DNA from: Nigrospora sphaerica
Lineage: Eukaryota > Ascomycota > Sordariomycetes > Amphisphaeriales > Apiosporaceae
NCBI GenBank assembly: GCA_018287875.1
Contig: JAGVVL010000013.1
Coordinates: 930,001 to 994,000, forward strand
Length of the DNA stretch: 64,000 nucleotides
Direction: 5' to 3'
Shown piece by piece: positions 1-9,692 of the stretch. The notes beneath the pieces are model-generated. The model had not been told where the DNA came from and did not search any database. It saw only the letters and a list, made by a program, of their open reading frames with translations. The position numbers and the translations under genes were made by a program. Numbering within the stretch: the first letter of the stretch is position 1; every line of letters starts with the position of its first letter.

Positions 1-564
1 GGACTCACGAGTCACGTCTCAGCTGTTGGCATCAATCCAAGGCTATTCCAGATGGATACGCACATCAACCTGGCAGTAGCGTCGCTTACGGGCCCTCACA
101 CGCTATCGCAATCCACGGTCGTCGACAGTTGCGGGTCATCTCACATTGTGAACGACATCTCCATGCTTCAGGAGGGATCCTTCGTTCCGGCACCTCCTGG
201 GAGGGTGGTGGAGGCCGGGTCTTCGGCCTTTAGCATCACAGGCACCGGCACACGCGTCATTAAGGGGGCACTCCTTGGTGTTGGTGGTGTCAAGCTGGAC
301 CTCACGCTACGCAACGTGGACTTGGTCGAGGGTTTCCACACCAATATCATCTCGGAGTCCCTGCTATGCGACGCAAGTGTCTGGTACTGCGGCAAGGACT
401 GCACACTGAGGGTCGGTTCGCTCACGAACAGTGCTGTGGTGCGGCAGTTACAAAGAATAGGCAACCTAGTCTTCATGGAATACAAGCCCCTTTATTCCTC
501 CTACTCTATCGCTCCACAACCCCCTCAGCACAGCCAGGAACGATTCGATCGTTTGCAGTCGTGA
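1..564 (+). CDS. copia polyprotein part 1: retropepsin-like protease and start of the GAG-pre-integrase linker
   Basis: The frame is open from the first base, so the start lies outside the window. At about 124-144 it encodes DSCGSSHIVND, which matches the copia protease active site (normally D-S-G-C/A-S-x-H) except that Cys and Gly are in swapped order. Downstream residues such as NIISESLL and the SLTNSAVVRQLQ stretch fit the region before the GAG-pre-integrase domain. The frame ends at 562-564, while the homologous reading moves to frame 3 somewhere around 485-560. The swapped triad and the frame change suggest a defective copy. An alternative is that this lineage has a variant triad. Confidence 0.75.
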   Translation, partial: GLTSHVSAVGINPRLFQMDTHINLAVASLTGPHTLSQSTVVDSCGSSHIVNDISMLQEGSFVPAPPGRVVEAGSSAFSITGTGTRVIKGALLGVGGVKLDLTLRNVDLVEGFHTNIISESLLCDASVWYCGKDCTLRVGSLTNSAVVRQLQRIGNLVFMEYKPLYSSYSIAPQPPQHSQERFDRLQS

Positions 565-2141
565 GAAGAGCCCCTACGGGCTATGTGCAGGTTAAGAAAC
601 CGGCAGTGAGAAAGGACTCAGAGGCTATGTGGCACGCCAGGACTGGACATCTTGGTGTGACGGCTCTGAGGATGCTTCCAGAACGAAGCAAGAACGTTGG
701 TATCGCGGGTGAACCCATGGGGACCTGTGAGGTCTGCAGACTGGCGCATGACAGTAAGGTTGTCAGTCGACGGCCTACGGAAAGAGCCTCAAGACCGTTC
801 TTTAAGGTCCTCTGGGACTTGTTCGATTTTCCCAGAGGATACGACGGTTCCCAGTGGCTACTGGTACTGAAGGACGACTACAGCGGCAAGCTTTGGTCCT
901 TTCCGACGCCCTCGAAGAGCCATACCCAGCTATTCAAGATCATCAGAAGCTTCGAGAGGCATGTCCTGAGACGCTACAACCTTCACCTCTGTGTTCTAAA
1001 GCACGACGGGGAGAAGGGCGTGATAGCGATCAACGGCATGACCGAATACGAGCGCTGGGCAGATTCTGAAGGGATAGAGATTCAGACCTCACCCCCATAC
1101 ACACACGAGCCGAACGGAGGCCCTGAGAGAGCTGGTCAGGAGATAATTGTTCGATCCCTGAAAATGCTATCGCATGCCAGCCTCCCTGAGGTGCTATGGC
1201 CAGAGTCAACCACCGCTGCGACGAAGCTCATCAACATGAGCCCAGCTCAGTCGCAGCGCTTCCGAAGCCCTAATGAGGTGCTAGACGAATGGTTCTCTCT
1301 CAATCAGACGCACTACAGCCCTCAGGAGCTGCGAGAGGCTCAGGCAGACCTCCGACCGGACTGGAGCGGTATATACGTCTTCGGATGCAAGGCTTTCGCC
1401 CTTCACCAAAGACGCGCCGCTGGGGCAGACCGCAGAGCGTTCAAGGTTCAAAACAGGGCACAGATAGGATATCTGGTAGGCTATGCCGCTAGCAATATCT
1501 ACAGAATCTGGTTGCCAAAGCACGGCAAGGTCATTCAGACGCGAGACGTCACATTCGACGAAACGCAGTTCTATAAGGGAGGAGAGTCAGAACGGCTGGA
1601 CCCTGAGGCGCTAGAGTACCTACAGGTTGAGCCAGGAGACATCCCTTTGAGCGAGACAGGCTTCACAAATGAAACACTGCAGCTCTGGAACAGGCTCGAG
1701 GAGCTAGATGACATTGTCGGTACAGCATTGCGTCCTGAAAGCTCCCAAGAAGCTCACCTTGGGAACTTAGGGGAAGGCAACGCTCCCGAGGGACCAGTCG
1801 ACAAGAACTCGGGGGTGGATGTCGCTCCTGAAGGCTCGTCAGGTGCTCATGAGCCTGGCGGACTGAATGCGCATGCTGCACCCCTCACACCTGAGTCCAC
1901 ACCAGGACCTGGGACTACAGGAGAGGGTGCCAGCGATCCACAAGTCCCATCAACTGCGACTAGTGGAGGTGTAAGCCAGGGAATAGCTGACGAAGCGCCC
2001 TCAAGGGCTACACCAGACCAGGATCGGATCCTCGATTCGATCACAGTGGCTCTACCAGAGTCAGAGGGACCTCAGAGGGAACAGCCTCAGAGAGTCCGCA
2101 GACCTCGCGCACGGCCAACCCCTCAGCAGATACAGTACTGA
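366..2141 (+). CDS. copia polyprotein part 2: GAG-pre-integrase and integrase
   Basis: Only the part from about 560 on is homologous coding; the first 60 or so codons overlap the protease frame. AMWHARTGHLG with the following CEVCRLAH gives the HHCC zinc-binding pre-integrase motif. The rve catalytic core follows: Asp in LWDLFDFP, Asp in LKHDGEKG and Glu in NGGPERAGQE form the D-D-E triad at roughly 820, 1005 and 1130. The C-terminal 200 residues (about 1560-2140) are Pro/Ser/Glu rich, as in the linker before reverse transcriptase. Stop TGA is at 2139-2141, after which the reading moves to frame 2. Confidence 0.85.
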   Translation: MRRKCLVLRQGLHTEGRFAHEQCCGAAVTKNRQPSLHGIQAPLFLLLYRSTTPSAQPGTIRSFAVVRRAPTGYVQVKKPAVRKDSEAMWHARTGHLGVTALRMLPERSKNVGIAGEPMGTCEVCRLAHDSKVVSRRPTERASRPFFKVLWDLFDFPRGYDGSQWLLVLKDDYSGKLWSFPTPSKSHTQLFKIIRSFERHVLRRYNLHLCVLKHDGEKGVIAINGMTEYERWADSEGIEIQTSPPYTHEPNGGPERAGQEIIVRSLKMLSHASLPEVLWPESTTAATKLINMSPAQSQRFRSPNEVLDEWFSLNQTHYSPQELREAQADLRPDWSGIYVFGCKAFALHQRRAAGADRRAFKVQNRAQIGYLVGYAASNIYRIWLPKHGKVIQTRDVTFDETQFYKGGESERLDPEALEYLQVEPGDIPLSETGFTNETLQLWNRLEELDDIVGTALRPESSQEAHLGNLGEGNAPEGPVDKNSGVDVAPEGSSGAHEPGGLNAHAAPLTPESTPGPGTTGEGASDPQVPSTATSGGVSQGIADEAPSRATPDQDRILDSITVALPESEGPQREQPQRVRRPRARPTPQQIQY

Positions 2142-2224
2142 GGAGGAGCGGGAGAGTCAGGATTAGGAGGGACGGGACGCAGAACTCATTCCTAGCGGTC
2201 CAATACACCCCCGAGGAGATACAA

Positions 2225-4000
2225 GTGCAGGAGACTAATCACCTCAATGCGCTCCTCGGGACGTTCCTCACAGGGAAAGATGTCCTCCAGAACGGGGACT
2301 CTCTCCACAGGACTGTTCACGCGCGCATCTTTACGGCGTGTCGGTCATCAAGAGCAACAGAGAGCGATTCCAAAGAAGAAGGGAGAACTCTATCTTCACC
2401 ACCACGCTCCTGGCGTGAATTAGCTACTCATCCCAGGGGAGAGGACTTCAGGAACGCTACGAAGCTCGAGATCAAGAAGGCAGACGAGATGGGGATCTGG
2501 AAACCAGCACGTCGCACGCCAGGCCTCTTCACACTGCCCTTAAAGTGGGTTTTCACCGACAAGTATGACGAGAATAACGTTCACCTGCGATGTAAGGCAA
2601 GGATCGTCGTTAGAGGCGACAAGCAGATGGTCAACACTCTTGAGAGCACCTACGCAGCTACTCTAGCTGCCAGGTCGTTCAGGATCATGATGGCTATCGT
2701 GGCGCGCTTCGGATATGAGGTACGACAGTTCGATGTGGTTAACGCCTTTCTCAACGCACTTTTCAGCAAGGACGCGGAGCCTATCTACGTGGAGTATCCA
2801 CCAGGCTACGAGAGAGAGGGCTACGTCCTACGTCTTCTCAGGGCTCTTTACGGGCTACGAGAATCGCCTCTTCTATGGTTCAGGGACTTCTCAAGCACCC
2901 TCGAGAAGCTCGGGCTTCGGTCCTCTCCAGAGGAACCATGCCTATACCACAATAAGGAGCGCACCATCCTTGTGGTGTTCTACGTGGATGACTTTCTCGT
3001 CTGTAACAGGCCTGACAAGCGAGACGAAGCCCTAAGACTCATTGAAGCGCTGAAAAGAGCGTATGAGCTGAAGGACCAAGGCGAAGTCAACTACTACCTT
3101 GGTGTTAGGGTCGTTCGCGAGCTACAAGACGGTCTCCTTTGGCTATGCCACGACGCCTATCTCGAGAAGGTCGCCAAACGCTTCAATCTTCACCAAGGGA
3201 GAACCCCAGCGACGCCGCTTCCGCAGATGCCACTCAAGACGCACTCGGGGGTGGCTCCGAAGCACAGGATTCAGGCTTTTCAGGAGCGCGTCGGAAGCAT
3301 CCTCTACAGCGCTATTATGGTCAGACCGGACTTGGCATACGCAGCCTCGCAGCTATCTCGACATCTGACGAATCCCTCTCAAGACCATTTAGACGCGGCA
3401 GATTGGTGTATTCGCTACGCCTATAGCACGAGATTCGTGTCCATACGCTACGGGAAGCCATTGATACACCAGACGGCTCCTCAAGCCATAGCGATTTCGA
3501 CGGACGCATCCTTCGCAGACGATCTAGACACCAGGAAGTCGTCTCAGGGATACCTCATCCAGCTATTCGGAGGACCAGTCGTTTGGAAAGCAAGCCGACA
3601 AGCTACGGTGACCACCTCTACCACTGAAGCCGAGTTACTGGCCCTCAGTGAGGCAGCAAAGGAAACGGTAGCCCTGAAGCGCCTTTTCAGAGATATCCAA
3701 TTGGTCTTGGACACTCCGTTCAGCATAGCCTGCGATAACCAGCAGACGATTCGCCTCGTGATCGGTAGCAGCGAAAGGATATCTACCAAGCTACGCCATG
3801 TGGACATCCACAACCTATGGCTGCGCCAGGAATACGCTCGAGGAGCGTTCCAACTGACGTATCTTGCCACAAAGGACATGCCAGCCGACGGATTGACAAA
3901 GAACCTAAGCAGGGCAAAGTTTGAGCACTTCAGGACCCTTCTTAACCTACAAGACATACGACAGGTAACGGAGAAGCAGGAGAAGGCTGTTAGAAGTTAA
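2225..4000 (+). CDS. copia polyprotein part 3: reverse transcriptase (RVT_2) and RNase H
   Basis: The 591-residue frame opens with a non-conserved segment, then RVT_2 from about residue 60. Visible marks are LKWVFTDKYD, KARIVVRGDKQ, QFDVVNAFLNA (first catalytic Asp), LYGLRESPLLW and the catalytic YVDDFLV. RNase H follows with STDASFADD, RKSSQGYL, TTSTTEAELLALSEAAKE and ACDNQQ, containing the D-E-D residues. Both domains look complete and free of stops. It is separated from the integrase frame by 83 bp and one frame change. The ATG at 2225 is merely the first one available and need not be used, since this is a polyprotein segment. Confidence 0.9.
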   Translation: MQETNHLNALLGTFLTGKDVLQNGDSLHRTVHARIFTACRSSRATESDSKEEGRTLSSPPRSWRELATHPRGEDFRNATKLEIKKADEMGIWKPARRTPGLFTLPLKWVFTDKYDENNVHLRCKARIVVRGDKQMVNTLESTYAATLAARSFRIMMAIVARFGYEVRQFDVVNAFLNALFSKDAEPIYVEYPPGYEREGYVLRLLRALYGLRESPLLWFRDFSSTLEKLGLRSSPEEPCLYHNKERTILVVFYVDDFLVCNRPDKRDEALRLIEALKRAYELKDQGEVNYYLGVRVVRELQDGLLWLCHDAYLEKVAKRFNLHQGRTPATPLPQMPLKTHSGVAPKHRIQAFQERVGSILYSAIMVRPDLAYAASQLSRHLTNPSQDHLDAADWCIRYAYSTRFVSIRYGKPLIHQTAPQAIAISTDASFADDLDTRKSSQGYLIQLFGGPVVWKASRQATVTTSTTEAELLALSEAAKETVALKRLFRDIQLVLDTPFSIACDNQQTIRLVIGSSERISTKLRHVDIHNLWLRQEYARGAFQLTYLATKDMPADGLTKNLSRAKFEHFRTLLNLQDIRQVTEKQEKAVRS

Positions 4001-4145
4001 GACGGTTCAATTCCGGGGCCCAGCCAGCTGGGACACCCCTGACCGACCAGCGGCGGGCAAAACGTGCAAAGCAACACTGGGTATCAGCCCTGACGGGCGA
4101 AACAATAAAAGATATCCGGGCTTTCGCCCCACAGGCCTTACACCT
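4001..4145 (+). other. 3' untranslated end of the copia element, with hairpin
   Basis: Non-coding. An 8-base perfect inverted repeat, GGGCGAAA at 4095-4102 and TTTCGCCC at 4122-4129, encloses an AATAAA polyadenylation-like signal. This could be R-region or terminator structure of the element. No terminal repeat could be verified without the 5' copy. Confidence 0.4.
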
Positions 4146-5098
4146 CTACTCCTCCTCCTCGCCGCCCTCGACCTCGTCGCTCACGAGGTCCGACAGGTCG
4201 GCCAGGATGTCGGCCAGCGACTCGCTAGCCTCCCGTGCCTCCTCGTGAGCGACGGAGGCGGCGCCAACGTCGACAGAAGCGACGCCCTTTCCCTTCTTGC
4301 CCTTCTTGCTGATCTTCTTTCGGCCCCGAAGGGTGCTCTCGGACGGCGTGTCCGGCTCCGGGGAAGGGGGAGGAGCGTCAGCGGGGGCGGCAGAAGCGAC
4401 ACCGGACAACGAATGGTGGTCGCCCATGTTGGCGATCTCCAGAAGCATGCGCACGGTGGCGCGAAGATTATCGACCAGCGCCTATAACTTGTCAGCACGG
4501 ATCCAGAGCGACAATAGTCAAGGCACTCACTTGGCGGTACTGATCTGCAGGGCGCAAAAAGGCCCGAAAGAGGTGACGAGCCGGAGCTCGCGCAGCCTCC
4601 GGGAGCTCTCTGCAGCTACAGAAGACGTCAACACCAAGTCTATAGCTTGAGAGGAGAGACCACATACGTGTGATTATGGCGTACACAATCAAAGCACCGG
4701 GAGCTGCCTGCGAGAGCAGTGCCATGGCAGTGGCCACGAGGGCCCCGCAGGAGCGACAGCGTGCACTGCTCGCACGGAGTGAAGCGAGCAGCCCCTTGGT
4801 GCGCCGCAGGGCGGCCTCGGAACGTCGCTCGGCGAGCTTGTCGAGCTTGCCGGCAGCCTTGGCAGCACGCTTCTTCTTGTTGTGACGGCGCAGGAGCTCC
4901 CTGGCGCGCGCGATCTCCGAGTCGGACTCGTCGTCGCTGCTGGAGGGGACCTCCACGCGCTCCTTCTCATGGCCGCGGCCAGGGGGCTTACCTGCACCGC
5001 CGTCGCCAGGAGGCAGACCACCGGAAGAGGACAAAACAGCTACACGATGTCAGTGGCGGCTGTGGAGAAGTCCTGAGGAGATACTGACCGGCGGACAT
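4146..5098 (-). CDS. unrecognised protein with charged low-complexity ends, three exons
   Basis: Start ATG at 5098-5096, then two short introns with good signals: 5088-5040 (GTCAGT...TAG) and 4530-4482 (GTGAGT...TAG), 49 bp each. Exons 5098-5089, 5039-4531 and 4481-4146 join in frame to about 284 residues. The N-terminal third is Gly/Pro then acidic (SSSDDESDSE) and strongly basic (RRHNKKKRAAKAAGK). The middle has a CRSC pair and a hydrophobic stretch (about residues 98-125) that could be one membrane segment. The C-terminus is Lys-rich (GRKKISKKGKKGKG), then an acidic tail ending EEEE. No family is recognised. It converges on the copia element. A further intron around 4605-4665 is possible. 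Confidence 0.45.
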
Positions 5099-5149
5099 GG
5101 TGGTGGTGGTGATGGCGTCGGATGGGAGAGACCTCGACCAGCGAGGTGG

Positions 5150-5174
5150 ATGTGTGTGTGTGTGCGCGCACGCG
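5150..5174. repeat. (TG)n(CG)n microsatellite
   Basis: Alternating purine-pyrimidine run TGTGTG...CGCGCACGCG just upstream of the antisense gene that starts at 5098. It lies in that gene's putative promoter or 5' UTR. Confidence 0.7.
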
Positions 5175-5769
5175 AGAAGGCTTCACGAGCGACAGTCAGC
5201 ATCACCGTCGCCAACGAAGCTGGCGAGACAACAGATGGGGAGACGCACGACGATCTAGGGATGGACAAGAAAAGAAATAGGAACGCGGGCGCAGCCAGCG
5301 ACAGACTCCAGCTATTAATGCTGTCTGCAGCCTCTGAGGCTCAATACCCAGCGCGAACAATAGCATCTCGAATAATGATGTCGCCTGGGAGGACTGGCCA
5401 TTGTCCTCACCTTAAGGACAATCGAACCGCAGCTGACGCTCTGCAGGACGACTGGCAAGCTACTAACCGAGCCAAAACTGCAGGGACAATTAAACCCTCG
5501 CATGGGAACCGGCACAAGCAGCTAAAGGAGGCCAACAGAGGGTCAGCGAACGATGGAACGTCCGCTGAGGGGGTGTGTGGCAATATGAGGCTATCACTAG
5601 TTTCGCCCCTGAGATCACGTGAGGAGCTACTGGTACCTGCAGTAGGTCCTATGGAGCATGTGGGGAGCGGTCCCCAGCTACGAGTATATAGTCTGCCATC
5701 TCTGGCACTTTCTTTTGTCCTTTCTAATGGATAACCTTGAACCTTTCGCTTCCCACGCCTCCTTCAGTG
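5175..5769. other. intergenic, no gene recognised
   Basis: Open frames on both strands are short, lack homology that I can recognise and have no consistent codon pattern. It separates the three-exon gene from the first LINE. Confidence 0.5.
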
Positions 5770-8700
5770 CGACATTGCAGTACCCACGGTTCAATAAGCG
5801 GAACAGCTATATCGAGACGGCCTTATTTGGCAGTATAACTACTATCTATACGAACCCTTCGCCGAAGGAGCCCAGCTTAAGCAATGCTACCACTGCTACT
5901 GTTATGGACATATCGCCCGTGTCTGCCGCCACGCACATAAGTGTGGGCTCTGCTCTTCAACAAAGTATAACGATAAAGAATACCCAGAAGCCGAGAATAA
6001 AAGCCGGTACTACTATCCAGTATACCGAGGACCACATATTACGTGGTTTAAGGAGTGTCCAGTCCGCTAGGAGCAGGTCTAGATCGCTAAGGCTGCTTAT
6101 ATTATAAGGCCGAAGGGATTCGCACTGCCCTCGTAAGAACCCCCTAAGCTAACAGCCGAGGATTAGCAGACAGTACAGCTGCGGAAGCGTCGAGTAACCA
6201 GCTGCCGTACTAGAAGCACTAGCAGAGCCCGCAGCAGAACCCACGAAGAGATAGACGACATGGACATCGAAACACCGGAGTCAACACTAAATAGCATCCA
6301 CGCTCGACTATGACAGCACTAAGGATCCTACACTGGAACACGTAGAAAAGTAAGAAAGCACAGATCCTAGTAGTCGATGCTATCTCCGAAGAGTACGACA
6401 TCCTGGCTATCTAAGAGCCCTAGCGAAACCTAAATATGCCGACCACCTACTACCTAAGATCCTCTCTATACTACCTACTCTATATAACCGAGGGAGGTAA
6501 GGTATGCATCTATATTAATAAAAAGTACACCCTAATATAGTGGACATACAATACATAGCTAGATAAGTGTCGTATTACTATCTAACTACTAGACGGTCCT
6601 ATAATAGTTGTCTGTATATACTCGCCTCCTCCTAGGTCCACCAGCAGATCGGACCTGCCAGTTATCGAGGCCCTCTATAACGAACCCCAGCTAAGACAAA
6701 CAGTCCTCGTGGGAGACTTCAACGTCCACCACCCTGTCTAGGGAGGCTACAACGTCCGATCCCATAAGGCAGCTGATAAGCTGCTCCAGCTAGCAGAATC
6801 CTGGAGACTCCAGCTGATCACTCCCCCTGGAACACCGACATGGACTCGAAGAGGGTGCACGGACTCCACGATCGACTTAGCGTGGGTCACGGACGATGTC
6901 CGAGCTGCCTACGACGGGTATGCCCCATTTGCTGGATCCGATCACCTCCCCTAGGTGATACGCGTGGCTGGACCCTGTATAGACCGTTAAAACAGACCAC
7001 GACGCAGCTGGAAAACAGCTGACTATAACCAGGCGAAGGCAAAAGCGGCACACCTACCATAGCCAGGGCGACTCGAGACACCAGAAGAAATCGATAGCTA
7101 CACCGAAACGTTAACTAAGGAATTAACTCGGATAGCCGACTTAGTTGCCCCCCTCCGCTATTTTAAAGGGAGAGGCAAAGCCTGGTGGAACCGCGAGACA
7201 GAAGAAGCTATAGAAAAGGAGCGACGAGCTTAGCGGACATAGCTTTCCGATAAGACGGACGCAGCTTAGCAAGCCCTCCGTCAGTCAACTCTTTTAAAGA
7301 AGAAAGCAATCCGAGAAGCTAAGACGGCGTCCTAAAGATATATGCTCTATAAGGTGTCTAGCTAGCTAGCTGGTGTCTGGAATATTGCGAGATAGGTAAG
7401 AACGGAAGGAGTAGCACTGCCGTTACCCCTAGCAGTCCCTATACTCTACACACCGCGTAGCGAAGTAACGACCCATAAGGAGAAAACAGAGGCCTTCCGA
7501 GAGAGGTTCTATCCCCTCCTTAAGGCTACGTACACCGGCTCCCGAATAACGAACCGGCTTACAGCGCCTCTCGATATAGACGGCAAGGTGATAGCAGAAC
7601 AAGCCTAAGACGTCCTTACTAAGGCAGGCCAGTGGAAGGCACCTAGACCAGACCAGCTTCCGAACGGATTTCTTAAACGCCTAGGAAAGCCCCTCTTCCA
7701 GGCCTTGGCCTCCCTAGCGGAAGCATGCTGGTATATAGGATACTATCTAAGAGCGTTCCGCAAAGCAGTCACTGTTATCCTCCGGAAGCCAGGAAAGCAG
7801 CCAAACGAGTATCACCAAGCTGGCGGATGGAGACCTATTGCGCTGCTTAACACTATAGGGAAAGCGATCGAGAGCCTACTAGCGCAACGGCTAGCTAGCT
7901 TTGCTGAAGAGAACGGACTGCTCCCGGACGAACAGATGGGCAACCGGAAAGGCCGCTCCACGGAAACAGCCCTACAGTTGCTAACAGACCTAGTCCGCAC
8001 AGCCTGGAAACATGGAGGCGTAGTAACCCTTTTATCGCTGGATATTTCGGGCGCTTTCGACTCTGTCGACTATAGAAGGCTCCTCGCTAACTTGCGAGCG
8101 CTAAGGATCCCTATATAGACTATCAGCTGGATCCGAAGCTTCCTATTTAACCGGTCTACTACGCTATTCTTCGATAGCCAGGAATCGGACGAGATCCTGG
8201 TCCCGGCAGGCATCCTGTAGGGCTCACCTTTATCACCTATCCTCTTCTGCCTCTATATAGCCGGTCTCTATAAGGCTCTCCGCGCTATACCAGGGATAGC
8301 TACTATAGCCTTCGCAGACAACACAAACCTCGTGGGCTTCGGTTTAAACCCCGAGCAGACCTGCAAGCGGCTGGAAGCCGCTCACAGGATCTATAAAGAA
8401 TAGGCAGTCAGCCACGGTATGACCTTTGCAGTCCAGAAATATCACCTAGTCCACTTCTCTCGAAGACGGAAAGGTCCGGACACGAAGATAGCCTTAAAAG
8501 GGCACGAAATCGAACCAGAAGACTCCTGCCGCGTCCTTGGCATCCAGGTGGATAGACGTCTCCGCTGGGACGTCCACATCCAGTCGATATCGAAGAAGAT
8601 GGCAACGCAGGTCTATGCTCTAAATCGGATAGCCGGCTTAATATAGGGCGCGTCTCTCCAGAGAGCCCGCCAAGTCTATACAGCCGTTGTACAGTCTGCA

Positions 8701-9683
8701 ATAGGCTATGGAGCTTTAAAGTGGCACCGCCAGATCTCGAAAAATAAAGCCAAGGCACTTAACGACGTCTAAATAGAGTGCCTCCGAAAGGTCACAGGAG
8801 CTTTCAAAGCCACGGCTACCGCAGTACTAGAAACGGAAGCTTACGTGTCCCCCTTAAACACGTGGCTCAACAGAAGGGTGGCGGCATCGGAAGATAGGCT
8901 CCAACAGCCGCGTATCGCATCACTTATCTAAGCGAGATACGAAAGCGCAGCTAGATAGATCCTAACAAGACCGACTCGCCGGCGCAGACCGAAAAGCCCC
9001 GACACTCCCGATCGTAAGAGGTGGCTAGACGAATGGCTAGCTGGAGACTCAGTATATAAGGCTAAGGAGAGAGACTAGCTTTAAAGATGGCAACAAGCGT
9101 AGTAAAATCGAACAGCACAAACCCCGGCAGCAACTAAGATGCCGCCAGATAAGCACGTCCTTAAGCTCTATAAGGGACTCTATAAGGCCGAGAGCTCCAT
9201 CCTTATTTAAGCGAGTACTGGCAAGATTAGGCTGCGAGACTTCCTTTTTAAGCGTAGGGTCCTAGGCTTCGACAGCCCCTGGTGCGTCTGCGGTCAGGGC
9301 AGGGAGACGGTCCGGTATATCCTCGTTTTCTGCCCACGGGAAAGAGAAAGACGAGAGCATCTCGTCCAAGCTCTAAGAGGACCGGTAGACACGGACAGGA
9401 TGCTCGACACCCTAGGAAAAGCAGGAATTATCGCAAGATAGCTACTCCGCTCCGGAAGGCTGGATATGTTCTAGCTAGCAAATCAACTTATCATCTAGGA
9501 AGCGGGCGCGCTGAGCCCGATCTCGGTATGGCAGGTCAAAGAGTAGATAGAAGCGGTACAACGCAGCGGAACCTAGGTTTTTCACCCGGCCAGACGTTAG
9601 CCCGGAACGGTTTTCCTAGGCTAAGATGCGCAGGGGGTCCTCATGGCCTAAATAGGTCGCTAGGTGTATTATTATTATTATTA
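5770..9683 (+). mobile_element. LINE copy A (Tad/I-like non-LTR retrotransposon), RIP-degraded and 5'-truncated
   Basis: The end of ORF1 (CCHC zinc knuckles, about 5880-6060) is followed by an APE-type endonuclease (LVGDFNVHHP at about 6706-6735) and reverse transcriptase (about 7600-8400). The C-terminal Cys/His motif CVCGQGRETVRYIL is at about 9280. Many codons that are Trp or Gln in copy C are TAG here, for example PI*TISWIR at 8116 and L*GSPLSP at 8218, as expected for RIP at CpA on either strand. The RT catalytic FADDT is FADNT (about 8311), so it is dead twice over. Similarity to copy B fades at about 5770, taken as the 5' end. No RNase H domain is seen. Confidence 0.88.
7705..8118 (+). 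pseudogene. reverse transcriptase fragment of LINE copy A
   Basis: This is the longest open piece of the copy A RT. It carries AFRKAVTVILRKPGKQ, the WRPIALLNTIGKAIE box, NRKGRSTETALQLL and SLDISGAFDSVD (first catalytic Asp). It ends at a TAG that is TGG (Trp) in copy C. The same frame continues with further TAG stops to about 9430. It is inactive, since the second catalytic box has one Asp changed to Asn. Confidence 0.85.
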
Positions 9684-9692
9684 TTATTATTC
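9669..9692. repeat. (ATT)n joint between two LINE 3' ends
   Basis: About eight ATT units. To the left, copy A ends GGTCGCTAGGTGTA; to the right, the exact reverse complement TACACCTAGCGACC starts copy B read backwards. The run is the shared 3' tail of both copies and the centre of the large inverted repeat. Confidence 0.85.

Larger units (their letters stand above)
1..4145 (+). mobile_element. Ty1/copia-type LTR retrotransposon, 5' part outside the window
   Basis: Protease, integrase, reverse transcriptase and RNase H follow each other in the order PR-INT-RT-RH, which defines Ty1/copia (Pseudoviridae) rather than Ty3. The gag region and 5' LTR lie before base 1. The domains sit in three different frames, so the copy needs frameshifting or is dead, but no cluster of in-frame stops of the RIP type is seen. 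A 3' LTR cannot be proved because the 5' copy is missing. The right edge is set only by the end of the neighbouring antisense gene. Confidence 0.9.

Noticed and set aside
4003..4020. GGTTCAATTCC resembling a tRNA T-loop
   Set aside because: The flanking bases do not form a full T-stem and no other tRNA arms are present.
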